Source: Sphagnum compactum (Eukaryota > Bryophyta > Sphagnopsida > Sphagnales). From it: a stretch of 64,000 bases of DNA. Location: positions 1,798,001 through 1,862,000 of the forward strand of contig OZ234503.1 of assembly GCA_965153455.1 (NCBI GenBank), in the 5' to 3' direction. Positions 48,254-59,716 of the stretch are shown here, one piece after another (the stretch's first letter is position 1; the number at the start of each line of letters is the position of its first letter). The notes below the pieces were generated by a model that saw nothing but the letters and a program-made list of their open reading frames with translations, made no database searches and was not told the origin of the DNA. Both the position numbers and the translations under genes were made by a program.

Positions 48254-48263
48254 CACTCTAGGC

Positions 48264-48402
48264 GAGACGTTAAATACCCCCCATTGAGCTCTGTCTGGCG
48301 CCTGTTGTGGGTTGCAATGCCCCACCATTGGGCCTTCCATGTCACACATGCGAGCCCCTCTCATCACCATCCATAGAACATCTCAATCATCATCGACCAC
48401 CC
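48264..48402 (+). repeat. Left terminal inverted repeat of the Mutator-like element
   Basis: Pairs with 59150-59288 in inverted orientation with roughly four fifths identity by eye. The outermost 15 bases match exactly. The innermost conserved word is CGACCACC. Confidence 0.9.
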
Positions 48403-50389
48403 TAAAACGTTGTTGTCGTCAACGAAAGGTTTTCGTGTTTTATCGATAAGTCAAATCGATGGAGATTTTCTCCCCATCAATTGTTCTATTGCCTACCTAA
48501 ACATTAAATCTTCAAACAACCAAGGAATTTGAGTAGTGTGTAAAAAATGGGGGAGTTGGAGATCAAATTTGAAATCCATATAACATTTAACAAATTTGGG
48601 ATAAACTTCTTGAAGCACCCACAACCAAGCATTTGAAAGTGGAGTAAACTCAGCAGGTACCTTGAAACCTAACCTCATTTTTGGTCATTGAGACTCATGT
48701 TTTGCTTCGAAACCCATATGCAAAACTTGTATCTAATCCCCAACATTCTGCTTCCATAAACCAGTTTGCATTACACTTACAAACCAAGATATCTTGGAAG
48801 CTTATAAGAAATGCATCAAAATTGCATTTGGTGATGGAATACGATGGTAATAATTTGTGTTCTTTACATGTATTTAGTTGTCAAGGGAAATATTTTCCAA
48901 TTCCATTGCAGGAAGTCAAATTAACAACCTTCCCTTTCATTTCTGCTCTAACACATCATCTCCTATGTTTAGGGTTTGCTAACCTTGCTTTGTTTATCAA
49001 AGTTCAATGCTTCCTCAATGTTCTTTCCAATATCTTGCTTATAAACTCCATTCAAGTTTCCAACCTAGGATTTTAGTTCTGCTTATTTTTATTTTATAAA
49101 ATTGAATACATTTATGTTTTCATTGTTGCTATACTATAACAACTTGCATTTGAGGGTTCAACTTTTTGACCTTGTTCTAAAGGAGGAAGAAATTGCAATA
49201 TAACTTACTATTGCTCAAATTCCACTATGTTTGGGAAGCTAAGGGACTTAGGGTTTACTAACCTTACTTTCTTGTTGAAATGCAACAGGATTCCTTAGAT
49301 ATGGAATTTAGTGTCTTTTGCACTACAATGTTAATTTTTGCTTAATCTTTTTCAATGAAACTTCCAAGTGTTTATCTTATAACAAATATTCATTCTAGGG
49401 TATACAATCTATTTTATGTAATGTCAAACCAAGATTATTACAAGGTGGTTGTGGATGATGTAGGAATCCCCAAGATCTTGCAGGATGAACCTTTTATCGC
49501 TTCAAGGGAAAGGGATTTAATCAAAGTTTTGAAGGAGACTATGCAATCACTTCCTCCCAAACCCTTCCAAAAGGATCATATCACATGGTTGCCTCATGAT
49601 ATATCTAGGCACGGTTTTTAGAAGTAGAATAAAATTACCATCATTCCATGGGTTTGGCTTGAAAATTTTGTGCAAGGGGAACAAAACAATCTAAAATTCC
49701 CTTGCAAATTTACAAGGACAAAGGAACACAAGTTTTGCAATCCCCCAAACACATTGACACACACAAGAGCCAACTTTGTGTTACTTGTTATTAGGTGAAG
49801 AAACAAATAGCAAAACATTTTATTTATGTTAGTCTTTGTTTTGCACTTCTATTTTCACTTAAGTTTCTGATGTGTATTGGTTTGGTTCTTCAATTTTGGC
49901 ATATTTAACCATATTGCAGTTTTGGCAACATTGGTTGCACATTATAATACTCCTTCCAATCTCCCTTTTATTTTTGAATTTTATGTTGTTTGCAAAGTTT
50001 CGGTGTTGTACCATGATTCTAAGATCTTGTGAAAGTTTGTTACTAAGCATCCTTTTATGATATATAAATTGAATTGAAGTATTAATTGTCCTAGTGTAAT
50101 GTGACCATTCACATTTCAATTTAACAAATAATTGAATACAATGTGGATGATTTTGCCATTCAAAGCTGCTATGAATTTGGAGCTCACTTCTTGTGTCATT
50201 GTGCTATAGGTTTTCTTATAACTTTGGATTCGAAGATTACACCAATGTATACCTTGAGGACATGCAAAAGCTATTATTGTCTACACAATAGAAGCGAAAG
50301 CATCACGAAATGAATGGAACAACTAGCAAGAAGAAGGGGAAAAAAGTTTTGGTGGAATTATCAGAATCCAACCATCAAGCACAACAGAA
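48403..50389. other. Left interior of the Mutator-like element
   Basis: Two plus frames (48681-49076, 131 codons; 49355-49621, 88 codons) are open but unrecognised. The second, with VGIPKILQDEPF and ETMQSLPPKPFQKDH, is hydrophilic and may be a remnant of an accessory gene. No start, splice or domain evidence. Confidence 0.3.
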
Positions 50390-52330
50390 AATTCATATTT
50401 CAAAGACAATATCTAGTATGTCCATTAAGCATGGTTCTCAAAGAGTTTTCATTACAAAACAACCATATTTGAACTAGAACCTTTGTGAGTTGATATACTT
50501 GAGTGCATAACATAAAAACAAGGAAGGTCAAATATGTCATGGGAAAGAGGTTGGATACAAGTATGCTCTAGGTTCGCAACTGTTAAATGGTATGAAGGTT
50601 CACATTGACTCGAAACACCTTTGTTTTTTTGTCCGATGTGAAAGACTTGGCAAAAAAATGAGCTAATGAATATGGCAAAAACACTGCAAGGACCCCATTA
50701 ATGTTATAATGTGGGTTCTATAAACTCTTGATTCAGTTTTCTTTTATGTTCAACATGCCCCTATGGACTTCAATTCACAAACCTAAGATGACACTCCATT
50801 CACATTGGGAATCCAAACTCCATGGCAATTGGAAATTATGCAAAAATTTGGGCAAGGTAGTGCAATATCTTTCGATGCTACATTTGGCATTAATTAAAGC
50901 AGGGTACACCTTTTTTGCTATTGTATGGAAATGCCACATAATTAATATGTTCCACAACATTGTAACTAATATTAGCATTATGTTCTTTGCAATACCTTTT
51001 TGTACACCCTAATGGTGTTTGATGAATGGCAAAATGGGATACTAATTGCATTCATTATCATTAGAAAAAATCGAGAAAATGACCTTGACCTAGTTCTTTA
51101 AACACTATCAAAACATATGTTAAGTAATTAAATGCCTAATGTTATCTTTGTTGACAATGTTCAAGCTGAAATCAATGTGTTGAGGTTTGATTTCCCTAAA
51201 TCTACCTATAATTCCAGGTTTATTACTTGTGTATTATAGTGCATACTTTGTTGCAAAACAAAATAGTTTGGCAGATCATTATTTGTTGCACATCATTTTT
51301 TGTCACAAACTATGTTTATTATACAAAGCATTAGTTTCTGTCAAAACATGTTTTATTTCATGCCTACTTGACATTCATAGACATTTTATTATACTATTAC
51401 GAAAACTAATTTCTATAGATGATGTTTTCCCATGCAACAATGTTTGGCAAGGGGCCAATTTTTTTTTATGTTTATGGCATGTGCACAAAACATGGGCAAA
51501 AAATATTGTAAAAATATTGCAATAACAGAGGATCAAACAAAGTATTATCTATTTTGGGCTAGATCATGTATTCAAAAGCTTGTCCACTGGATTGTGATTT
51601 TGTTTTGTGGGCACAACTACAAATAGACATCATAGCAACCAAATACCCCAATGCATCTCGATTCATTGAATATCGTAAAGACCATTGGATGCATAAGGCA
51701 GCAATGTGGTGTGTTGGCATTTGCAACATTCCACATGCAAGGCAAGATGCCAATGCGATTATGGAATCACTCCATAGCAACATGAAACAATTTTATTTTT
51801 CTTCTAGAGAACAATTTATTGGATGTAGATTGGGTTGACTAATTTTTCATCTTGTTGGAAATGTTTTTACTCACTATTGGTACGGTGTGCAATGTAAGTT
51901 TTTTGGGTATGTGAGAAATAAAAAATAAGAAGGCATAATTGCTTCAATAATGCTAAGGGCGCGAGATATTTCAAATTCCAATGTTTTGTTATATCCTGAT
52001 GGGGAGGACATTGCATATGTCACATCCATCAACCACACACTAAAGTATGGACCATTCATACTCCATCATCTAAATGGCCACAATGTGATTGCCCACTTAT
52101 AAAACAAGGGATTGCATGCAAACATGTCATGAAGGTATTCAAACTGTTACACCTTAACATCCATGATGGTGCCATTGTAATGGATATGGGCACATTCCAT
52201 GGAGTAAACAAAGGTCCTCTAACAGCTAGACACATGATTTGTGGTACCTGATCAACAACTTGACATTGACTTAAAAAATGAAAATGTTGGTATCTTGGAG
52301 ATGACAACCACTATTGCATAGGTCAAATAT
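50390..52330 (+). pseudogene. MURA-like (MULE) transposase, frameshifted
   Basis: Fragments in changing frames follow the family order. About 50424-50475: KHGSQRVFITKQPYL. About 50868: SFDATFGIN, holding the first catalytic Asp. About 51017: VFDEWQNGILIAFIII. About 51150: FVDNVQAEINVLR, holding the second Asp. About 51460: FMACAQNMGKKYCKN, the degraded LCLWHV block. About 51700-51840: WCVGICNIPHARQDANAIME, then REQFIGCRLG. About 51845-51895: FTHYWYGVQCKFFGYVRNKK. About 52070-52220: CDCPLIKQGIACKHVMKVF, a SWIM zinc finger (C-x-C...C-K-H), and FHGVNKGPL. Such proteins cut and join DNA at the TIRs. Several stops and frame changes make this copy inactive. Confidence 0.85.
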
Positions 52331-53852
52331 GCCGACCTAGGGGAATTCATTAATTAGGTATTTCATGACATAAAAACCACTGCCATTAACATTCCAGCGC
52401 TACAACCACATTAACTCTCAAGACTGAAGGTGTTGAGAGGTAAACAATAAGACATGATAGTTAAGGGGATTGTTCGTTTTGAACACTTAAACGTAGACCC
52501 TTGTTTCCATCTGCTCTTGGTGATAACACACTTAGATGACATAAAAGAATCCTAAACCCCATGCTCAAAAACAGAATCACTTAAAGGACAAAACAACTAG
52601 GCACATGCACATTTAGATGCCAAAGGAATCCAAGATACCAAATGTGGGTATGGATCTGTAATTGCAGGTTACTAATACTTTGTGTACCTACACTATAATT
52701 TTCATTTAAGCCATATTTTTTGTTATTGTTTATGTATTATTTTGTGGGACTCCATACCATTGCCATAATCTTTTAATGTTATGCATGTTATAGAACATTA
52801 TTTTATGACAATTGTATTTACAACTTGCAATGATTGCTTTAAAACACCATTGTAGATATGTTGGTCTTTCAACCCTTGCATTCATGACCAATAAATGATC
52901 AAGTGACATTTTGCATTCCACTACAACACAACCTACGGCAATAACTATATTTGCACATCTTCCAGTCACACAAGTTTCATTGCCATCATTCTAACAACTA
53001 TCCTTCCCCTAAGAATCAACCACACCTCAACAATTCTTGGCTTAGTCAAGCAATTTCACATAACCTCCTACTCAGTACAAACCTTTGAAATGAGGTTGCT
53101 AGCAATTACAATTTATGGAGCTTAAATAGTCTGATCCGAAACTACATGAAGAATAAAAAATTACCAAGATGTATGAACAATAATGCCAAAACTAAACTAG
53201 CACCTAAGCATTTGCTAGCATTTCCCAAACTACCAAGATGGGAAGCACCCCTCGAATCCCAATTTCCCCTTATAACCACATTATTGTCACATAATTTTTT
53301 ATACATGTAGAAATATAAAAACTTGTTAAATTGTAGCACAATATACATACTGCATTTTTTCCACCTATAGAAATGCATGGTTTCAATATTTATTAACATG
53401 TGCTAAACCTTTCCAAACCCATCAAGTTTCATAAGCTTCAACACCAAACCAAAAGCACATTCAGTTAATGGAAGTTCTCTCCAAACACATAGAAAACATT
53501 ATACCACTGTAGTTTATTTAGTATGATTATGTTGTTGTTGCTACAAACCCATTTTAAATTTAATGTTTTTGTTGAACATTAGCTGGCATAAGACACCAAC
53601 TTCTTGGTTTTGCCACTTTTACGAGATGTTGAAACAGTGATAGACTATGTTGATGTTGATCCCCCACCATTGGTTACATCTCCCAAGTCAACAACCCGAC
53701 TTGTGTTTACAAAATTTGACATACGTAATGTTTGTAATATTGCATTCACTAGAATCAAACGCATTGTAATCACATCATCCCTTGAAAACCAAGTTAGTGT
53801 CATTTGCAACTAGCAAATAATTATAAGATTCAGGATGTAAATAATCTTGTAC
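52331..53852. other. Interior of the Mutator-like element between the two gene relics
   Basis: Lies between the tails of the converging transposase and protease frames. Short open frames only, none recognised. Confidence 0.35.
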
Positions 53853-54527
53853 TCAATTACAAAAAAACTTTTGTGGGTTGGGTAAAGGTAATTGCACCTT
53901 ATTGTCAGGTGCATTGTTTTGATACATGTAGTCGACATATTTGGTCATGAATTTCATGACATAAAACCCACACTCCCAATCAGATAGTTGTTGTGGTCCA
54001 TCAAACCACAACCAACTATTCTTTGATACTACTCGCTTCCATTCAAGTGTCCTTGACAATTTACCTTGTTAACCAGCCACATTTTTGCAAAAAAATGGTG
54101 CACACTTGTAGATTGGAAAATGTTGGCAATCTTGGTCGTAGTGCATAAAATGGGAAACACTCATTACAATTACACTCCAGTGGTTAGCATATTGAAGAAG
54201 GACCAAGACCTCTCGGACGTTGGAAGGCACTTTGAACTTGTTTCTCACGAAATTCACAACATTATCCTTTGACTCCCCTTTTTCTTTTGCCCAATTTTTC
54301 ACCATATCCCACATATGAGGATGGGTGATATATGAGTCTATTTGTGACATATGGTAGTGTGTATACCATAGTCTAAAAAAATCCAATGCATTTATAGACA
54401 AGTAGTCGGTAATGTTGTCCAACAAGGAGATATCAACATCAATTTTTTGTTTCAAATAATCACCTGATATGACAAACTCCATTGCAAATTTGCTGGTCCC
54501 ACTTTTGTTGGTAATGAAATTCACCAA
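53853..54527 (-). pseudogene. Ulp1-type (C48) cysteine protease domain carried by the element
   Basis: Minus frame 54069-54527 contains LLQYANHWSVIVMSVSHF, where His-Trp is the usual catalytic His context of C48 peptidases. Frame 53853-54059 continues with FDGPQQLSDWECGFYVMKFM, with the oxyanion-hole Gln and catalytic Cys in the P-x-Q...E-C-G-(F/Y)-Y-V-M form typical of transposon-borne plant Ulp1 proteins. The step between the frames is either a short intron or a frameshift near 54060, so activity cannot be judged. Cellular Ulp1 proteases cut SUMO precursors and conjugates; the role of the transposon versions is unknown. Exons for an N-terminal part may lie at higher coordinates on minus. 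Confidence 0.7.
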
Positions 54528-57500
54528 TGTTGTTGCTAACCTATAATAACAACCAGTGCAATCAAGTAGAACATCTAGCTTTGGGGTTTATTTTTTCCAA
54601 ATGTATAACCTCTAGTAATAAGGAAAATAGACAACACAAATACTTCACATTTGGAATATGAAACACAAATGGAGCTGTATTTGAATCATAAACTCCGGCA
54701 ATTTGTTGTCTTAACACACTGGTTTGTGGTAGATGTTGTTTTGAACTGAACATGTCTTCTGTAGTAGACGTACAACTAATGACAACCAAACCTATAAGCT
54801 TGAATCTAGTAGTTTTAAGCCACTTAATGCAAGCTTTCATGAACTAATGGCGGCCTACTAATTGATGCTTCCATGAACAACTTGAAATACTACTATTTGA
54901 AGTTGTGAAAATACTTACATTGATTTTCCAAGACTTGATGAATCTTTCATTTGAAATCCATCATTTGCTTGCTATTTCCCATAATATATCAAAGTGGCTG
55001 CAGAGGGATTATTATCATGAACTGGGGCATGATAGGAATTGGTCGGTCCAAATAAGTGCCTATCTTGGGAAGATATGTCATTCAAATTCGGTATTGGTTT
55101 GACAGGGCTATGTGAGGATTGCCTTAGAGGCCATAACTTAAAATACAGGGATGGTGTCCTCCTGAAACCAACATGGGTTGCTAATAAGGAACTTGATAGG
55201 ATGGGTGTTGCAGGACTTGGATTATTGACATATGATTATAAATCAACATGATCACTAAGTTTATAACCTCGCTTAGGACTATCACCAAAGGTTGCCCTGA
55301 CAAATAAATCCAACCCATAAGTTGGTGCAATTTCATTCTTGCAGGTGGGCTAGCCATGGGAGGACTAGTCAGAGTGGATGGGTTGTTGCACAACAACTTC
55401 TGCATTATGAAGTTTTGTTGATGTTTTGGTACCTTTTGCATAAGATGGAACAAGTATGAAGGGTTAGAGTAGGAATTGTGAAAACTAAGGATCTTGCTTA
55501 AATCCAAATTCTAATTACACAATGTTTTGTCATTTCAAAACATTAAAAAAAAATGTAAGGAAACTTGATGCCCTATAGTTATGTCATTATCAATTAGCAC
55601 GCTAGCAATGGGGACTTTTGGAGTTGCCTCAAGGGCTTCTTTTATTTGGCCAAACTTTGAAAACAATGCTTGAACCTGACAATTTATAACATCTACCAAT
55701 GAAATTCAACATTTGTTGTACCTATCAGACAAAACACTGTCATTTTGAAGGTTTGGAATTCCTAGAAAAATTTAGCCAACATCGATCTCCTCCCTCATAA
55801 GCAAAGCTTCATTGACCATCTATTCATAAAAGTTTAATTTAAAGGTGGAGCATTTCGAAATTAGGCCAAACATTAGTTTAAGGTGGAACGTTTCCACATT
55901 ATGATAGACATATGTTGGATTAAACATATCAAAGATAAATTTGGTAATTATATTGGAAGTAATGTTTTATGTGTGAAATTTCTATTAAAGAAACTATCTA
56001 CAAAAAAAAATGCAGGTGGAAAGGTAGTGAAGCAAATACTTGGTCCAAGATTGGCCTACAATCATGCCTAACATCAGCGTTGCACCACATGTCTTCCAAC
56101 TTCTTTGCCATTTTAAAATTGAACAAATATGAAATTGTTCTATGAGCAATCTTGGACATGAATTGTTAGATATTCACTGGATTTTGCAGCTACAAATCAA
56201 ATCCAAGTAGCCCCAATAAATTTTTGTTTACAATGAACAATATTTTCATGACACTGGCACAATTTGGGAAATCGTAGGAAACCAAAATCAATAACATCTT
56301 GAATTGCTATTGTTAGCTTGATAGAATGTCCTTGTTCATGATAGTGATGTAGGATGTTGCATAAAGTTAATCCCTTGTTTGCATGAACAAATGGATGTAG
56401 TCTCCCAAATGTAGACTTGCAAAACAATTTGAATGTTCAGACTATGTGCGGGCACTCTGTATCCAATGCTAACTATTGTGATTCCTTTTTCACTTCAACA
56501 ATGATGTTTTACAGTTTTGCTTTTATGTGTTCCCATGGGCATTGAAGACCAGAGTCCAAAGGATACTGCTTCAACAAGTGGTACAATGGTGACCAGCCCC
56601 ACTTTGATCTCTCCTCATTAACTTTCAATTGTTGATCAAATTTTTTCAATTCCTGTAAAACATAATATGTTTTTTTTCTTCTTGAGTGATTTTGCTGCAT
56701 TCACCTTATTTGCATCATACTCCTTTTTTGTTGCAAATATTATAGGTACTCTTGGAGGCATTTCATTTCAATGAACTTTTGCAAGGTGTTCTTTCCACCC
56801 CTCCAGATGTCCATGCATTCAGGGACTGTTTGACAACATCTAAAATTTGGGTTGTCCTTTCAATCCCTCCACCAACCTATGGGATGGGCAACAAGTAACA
56901 AATAAACAAAACTATACCAAATGATAAACCAAAAAAAAGTACAAGAGTTGTAAAGCACTAGTGGATAAAGATACCATTGACCAAATGCTGAAACAAACAT
57001 GTTGCCTAAAGTGCCATTTGTTTCCAATTTCACCATAGTTTCTTGTGGTTTTTCCAATAGTTTTTTATCCATGACAATATATGTCTTTGATAACAGAACA
57101 TAAAGCCTAGTAATCTTAACTTCCAAAGGAAGAGGAAGTAGCTCACAAGTACTTTCCACAATGAAAATTTTAGTAATTGACCTCACCTTCGCCTCAATTT
57201 GTGATTTGTTGATAGGTGGTATGCCCTTTTGTGATAAAGTTGTAGTAGAAAACAAAGACATATTTGCATTTGATTGTTCTTCTTGCTGGGGCCCTTTCCA
57301 TTATCCAATATACCCTTTTGCAGAGGTGGCTTCTTGAAAACCAAAGGGTTTGCGGCCAAACCTATAGATTGTAGAATTGATAACAAACTTTTAAAGTTGA
57401 CCTCCCACATTACATAACCAAAATCAAAAAATGAAAGTAGACAATTAACTTACTTGTTTTTGCAATTCTAATAAATGAAAAATTTTCATCGTTGTTCAAT

Positions 57501-57937
57501 TCATTAATCTCCTTTTCCTTAGGAGGTATGGGCATTGTAGGGGGCATCCCCATGGGTTGTTTCTAGTTTTTTGGTGGTGTTGTCCTTTGGGGGAAATGTT
57601 CTATTGTATTTTCATTTGGATGCTTTAGGCGGTTTGGTAGAGTCTTCCCATGCTTCTCCCCTAACTTGGTAAACTCCTTAGTTTTAGACTTTGTGATGGT
57701 GGGGTACATTTTCAACAATTCCTTCCTTGTGTACTCAAGGCACAAGTTCATCATCTTGTGATAAGACAATGTATTCTTGTCTTTGAACATAGTCTTATAG
57801 AACTTGCATTGGAATGAAGGCATCTTGCCAAAAGTTGGTATGTCTAGCCGTTTCACATCAAAGTGTGTTTCCAATGCTAACATTTCATACTCCTTTTCTA
57901 AGTACAATGCAACATAGTGGTGTCTACTTTGTTGCAT
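54528..57937 (-). other. Probable upstream part of the element's Ulp1 gene
   Basis: Several hydrophilic minus frames lie upstream of the protease domain: 54562-54840, 55181-55507, 56509-56700, 56860-57261 and 57563-57937 (the last 124 codons, Lys-rich and starting MQQSRHHYVALYLEKEYEML). They could be exons of one long N-terminal region, as transposon-borne Ulp1 genes usually have. I could not join them confidently by splice sites and recognise no domain in them. Confidence 0.3.
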
Positions 57938-59149
57938 TGTGGATTTGTAGATTTTACTCTTGCCTTTTGGACCGCAATTTTTTTACAAATAACAAATAAG
58001 TTGCTGCCTAAACCTTAAACTGAAACAACCATATCTACAAATGTTGAGAAGTTACACTAGTGGATGGATGTAACTATTGGAATAATTTTGCACATTCCCC
58101 AAGTTAGAGCTTTGCATCATAACGTCACAACATCGCAAAAACCAAACACCATTACATTTTCCACACCTTTTTACTACATTAATTGTTTTATGGATGTTAT
58201 TTGTTTTCTTATTCTTTCTGTTTTACACTCCTTCTAACCTAAACCTAGAAAATAATCAACATTACACATAGACAATAATAATAAGCATGAAAATCACCCA
58301 AGGCAATCTTAAACCCTAAATCATTGTTTCTTTGCTCACCATGCTCACCAACACATTCAATGGACAACAAAAAGAAAGGAAGACTTACCCCTTGTACCCA
58401 TCCTATTGTTGTCATTTTAACAATTTTGATGTGTTTTTGTCAATTGAATAATCAAATCATGTATGGGTCTTCTTGTGTAATTATGGGCAACACTTCTTGT
58501 AACAAATGTCTCCGCTCCCCCTCCTCTTCTACATTCATCGCAATGTCAGTTTGCATTGCTAGGCCCTCTGATTATATTGCGTCAGAGTGAAAGAAGTTTG
58601 TAACAAAAGTGTTACTAGGTTGCGCTTTTGCCAGTTTTGTTGTAAGCATTAGATTCATTTGTTTAGTTGGAGTTGAAGACATACTTGTGTTCTTTCGCAT
58701 AGGTGCCAGATCCATTATTGCAGAAGAACCTTAATCACAAACCTCAATATGCAAAGAAAACTAAAGGTCACTTCACCACTTAATGCAACACAATTTCCTT
58801 GCGAGCAGAACCTCTCAAAACTTGTGTACCCAAACAATTAGTGTTGGAAACAATTAGTGATAGTATAGAAGAACATGAAAATTGCAATCCTCAAACCTTA
58901 AACCTACTTCCTTTGAAGTGCACTGTCTGCAAGAAGACCAACAATGTCCTCAAAACTCCCATCCACCTATCTTTGGGAAAATTTTGAAAGGCATCTCTTT
59001 GCATTTCCCTCCTCGTTTGTAGATTTACTATTTGTGCTCACATCAGAACAAGTAATTTCAACTTAAAGCAAAATACGAAAAAAATCTGTCAACTAAAAAA
59101 CAAAGAAATTTTTCATCGATAACAAAACATATAAAATCTTCGTCAATAG
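57938..59149. other. Right interior of the Mutator-like element
   Basis: No recognised gene. A plus frame at 58799-58987 contains a CTVCKKT motif but is short and isolated. The segment 59113-59149 is weakly alignable with the inner part of the left TIR (shared ATCGATAA word). Confidence 0.3.
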
Positions 59150-59288
59150 TAGGTGGTCGACGATGATTGAGATGTTCTATAGATGACAATGAAAAAGGCC
59201 CACATGTGTGACATGAAGGCCCGGTGGTGAGGCATTCTGACTTGGAATAGGTGCCAAACAAAGCTCAATGGGAGGTATTTAACGTCTC
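59150..59288 (-). repeat. Right terminal inverted repeat of the Mutator-like element
   Basis: Inverted partner of 48264-48402. It ends in GGTATTTAACGTCTC, about 430 bp upstream of the BTF3 start codon. Confidence 0.9.
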
Positions 59289-59484
59289 ATATACTCTAAT
59301 ACAATGGCAGCTTCAACACGTTGGTTTAATAAATCAATAAGTTTGAAGAATTCATGTTGAAAATAAAATAAAAAATCCTATAGATTCTCTATTTTTCCTT
59401 CATTAATCTTTGTTCTTTGGAAATTCAAATATTTCTCCAAATAATTTAATTAGTTTCAAACCTGCCAAGGTAGGCTACTGCGGT

Positions 59485-59495
59485 TTATAAATTTT
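59485..59495 (+). promoter_or_regulatory. Candidate TATA box of BTF3
   Basis: TTTATAAATTTTATAAATTT lies about 225 bp upstream of the BTF3 start codon, followed by a C/T-rich stretch and a GC-rich leader. It fits a TATA box by position. The end of the Mutator-like element is about 200 bp further upstream, so the element borders the promoter. Confidence 0.3.
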
Positions 59496-59716
59496 ATAAA
59501 TTTTATTTATTAATTATCCCTTCTCTTTTCTAAATTCTCACCTCTAGTTGTCAATTTTCAACAAATTTTTGGTGGGGGGGGGTTTCGGGTGGCCTGCTGG
59601 AATCGCGGGTAGAGCGGTTGGGAGCCGCCGCCCCCGCGGAAGTAACCCCTGTGGTTTTCTGGGTTGCCGCTGTCTCGCAGTGTGCGCGTGAGAGGAGGAA
59701 CGCCATCGCCGCCAAC

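Larger units (their letters stand above)
48264..59288. mobile_element. 11-kb Mutator-like element with 139-bp terminal inverted repeats
   Basis: The left terminus (48264-48402) begins GAGACGTTAAATACCCCCCA. The complement of the right terminus (59150-59288) begins GAGACGTTAAATACCTCCCA. They stay alignable for 139 bp, including shared ATGTCACACATG and TAGAACATCTCAATCAT words, and weakly to about 190 bp. ACTCTA lies just outside both ends (48255-48260 and 59293-59298), a possible remnant of a 9-10 bp target duplication. Inside are a broken MURA-like transposase on plus (50390-52330) and a Ulp1-type protease frame on minus (53853-54527). Mutator-like elements with long TIRs that carry a Ulp1/C48 gene (Kaonashi-like) are known in flowering plants; this is such an arrangement. 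The coding parts are degraded, so the copy is not autonomous. Confidence 0.85.
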
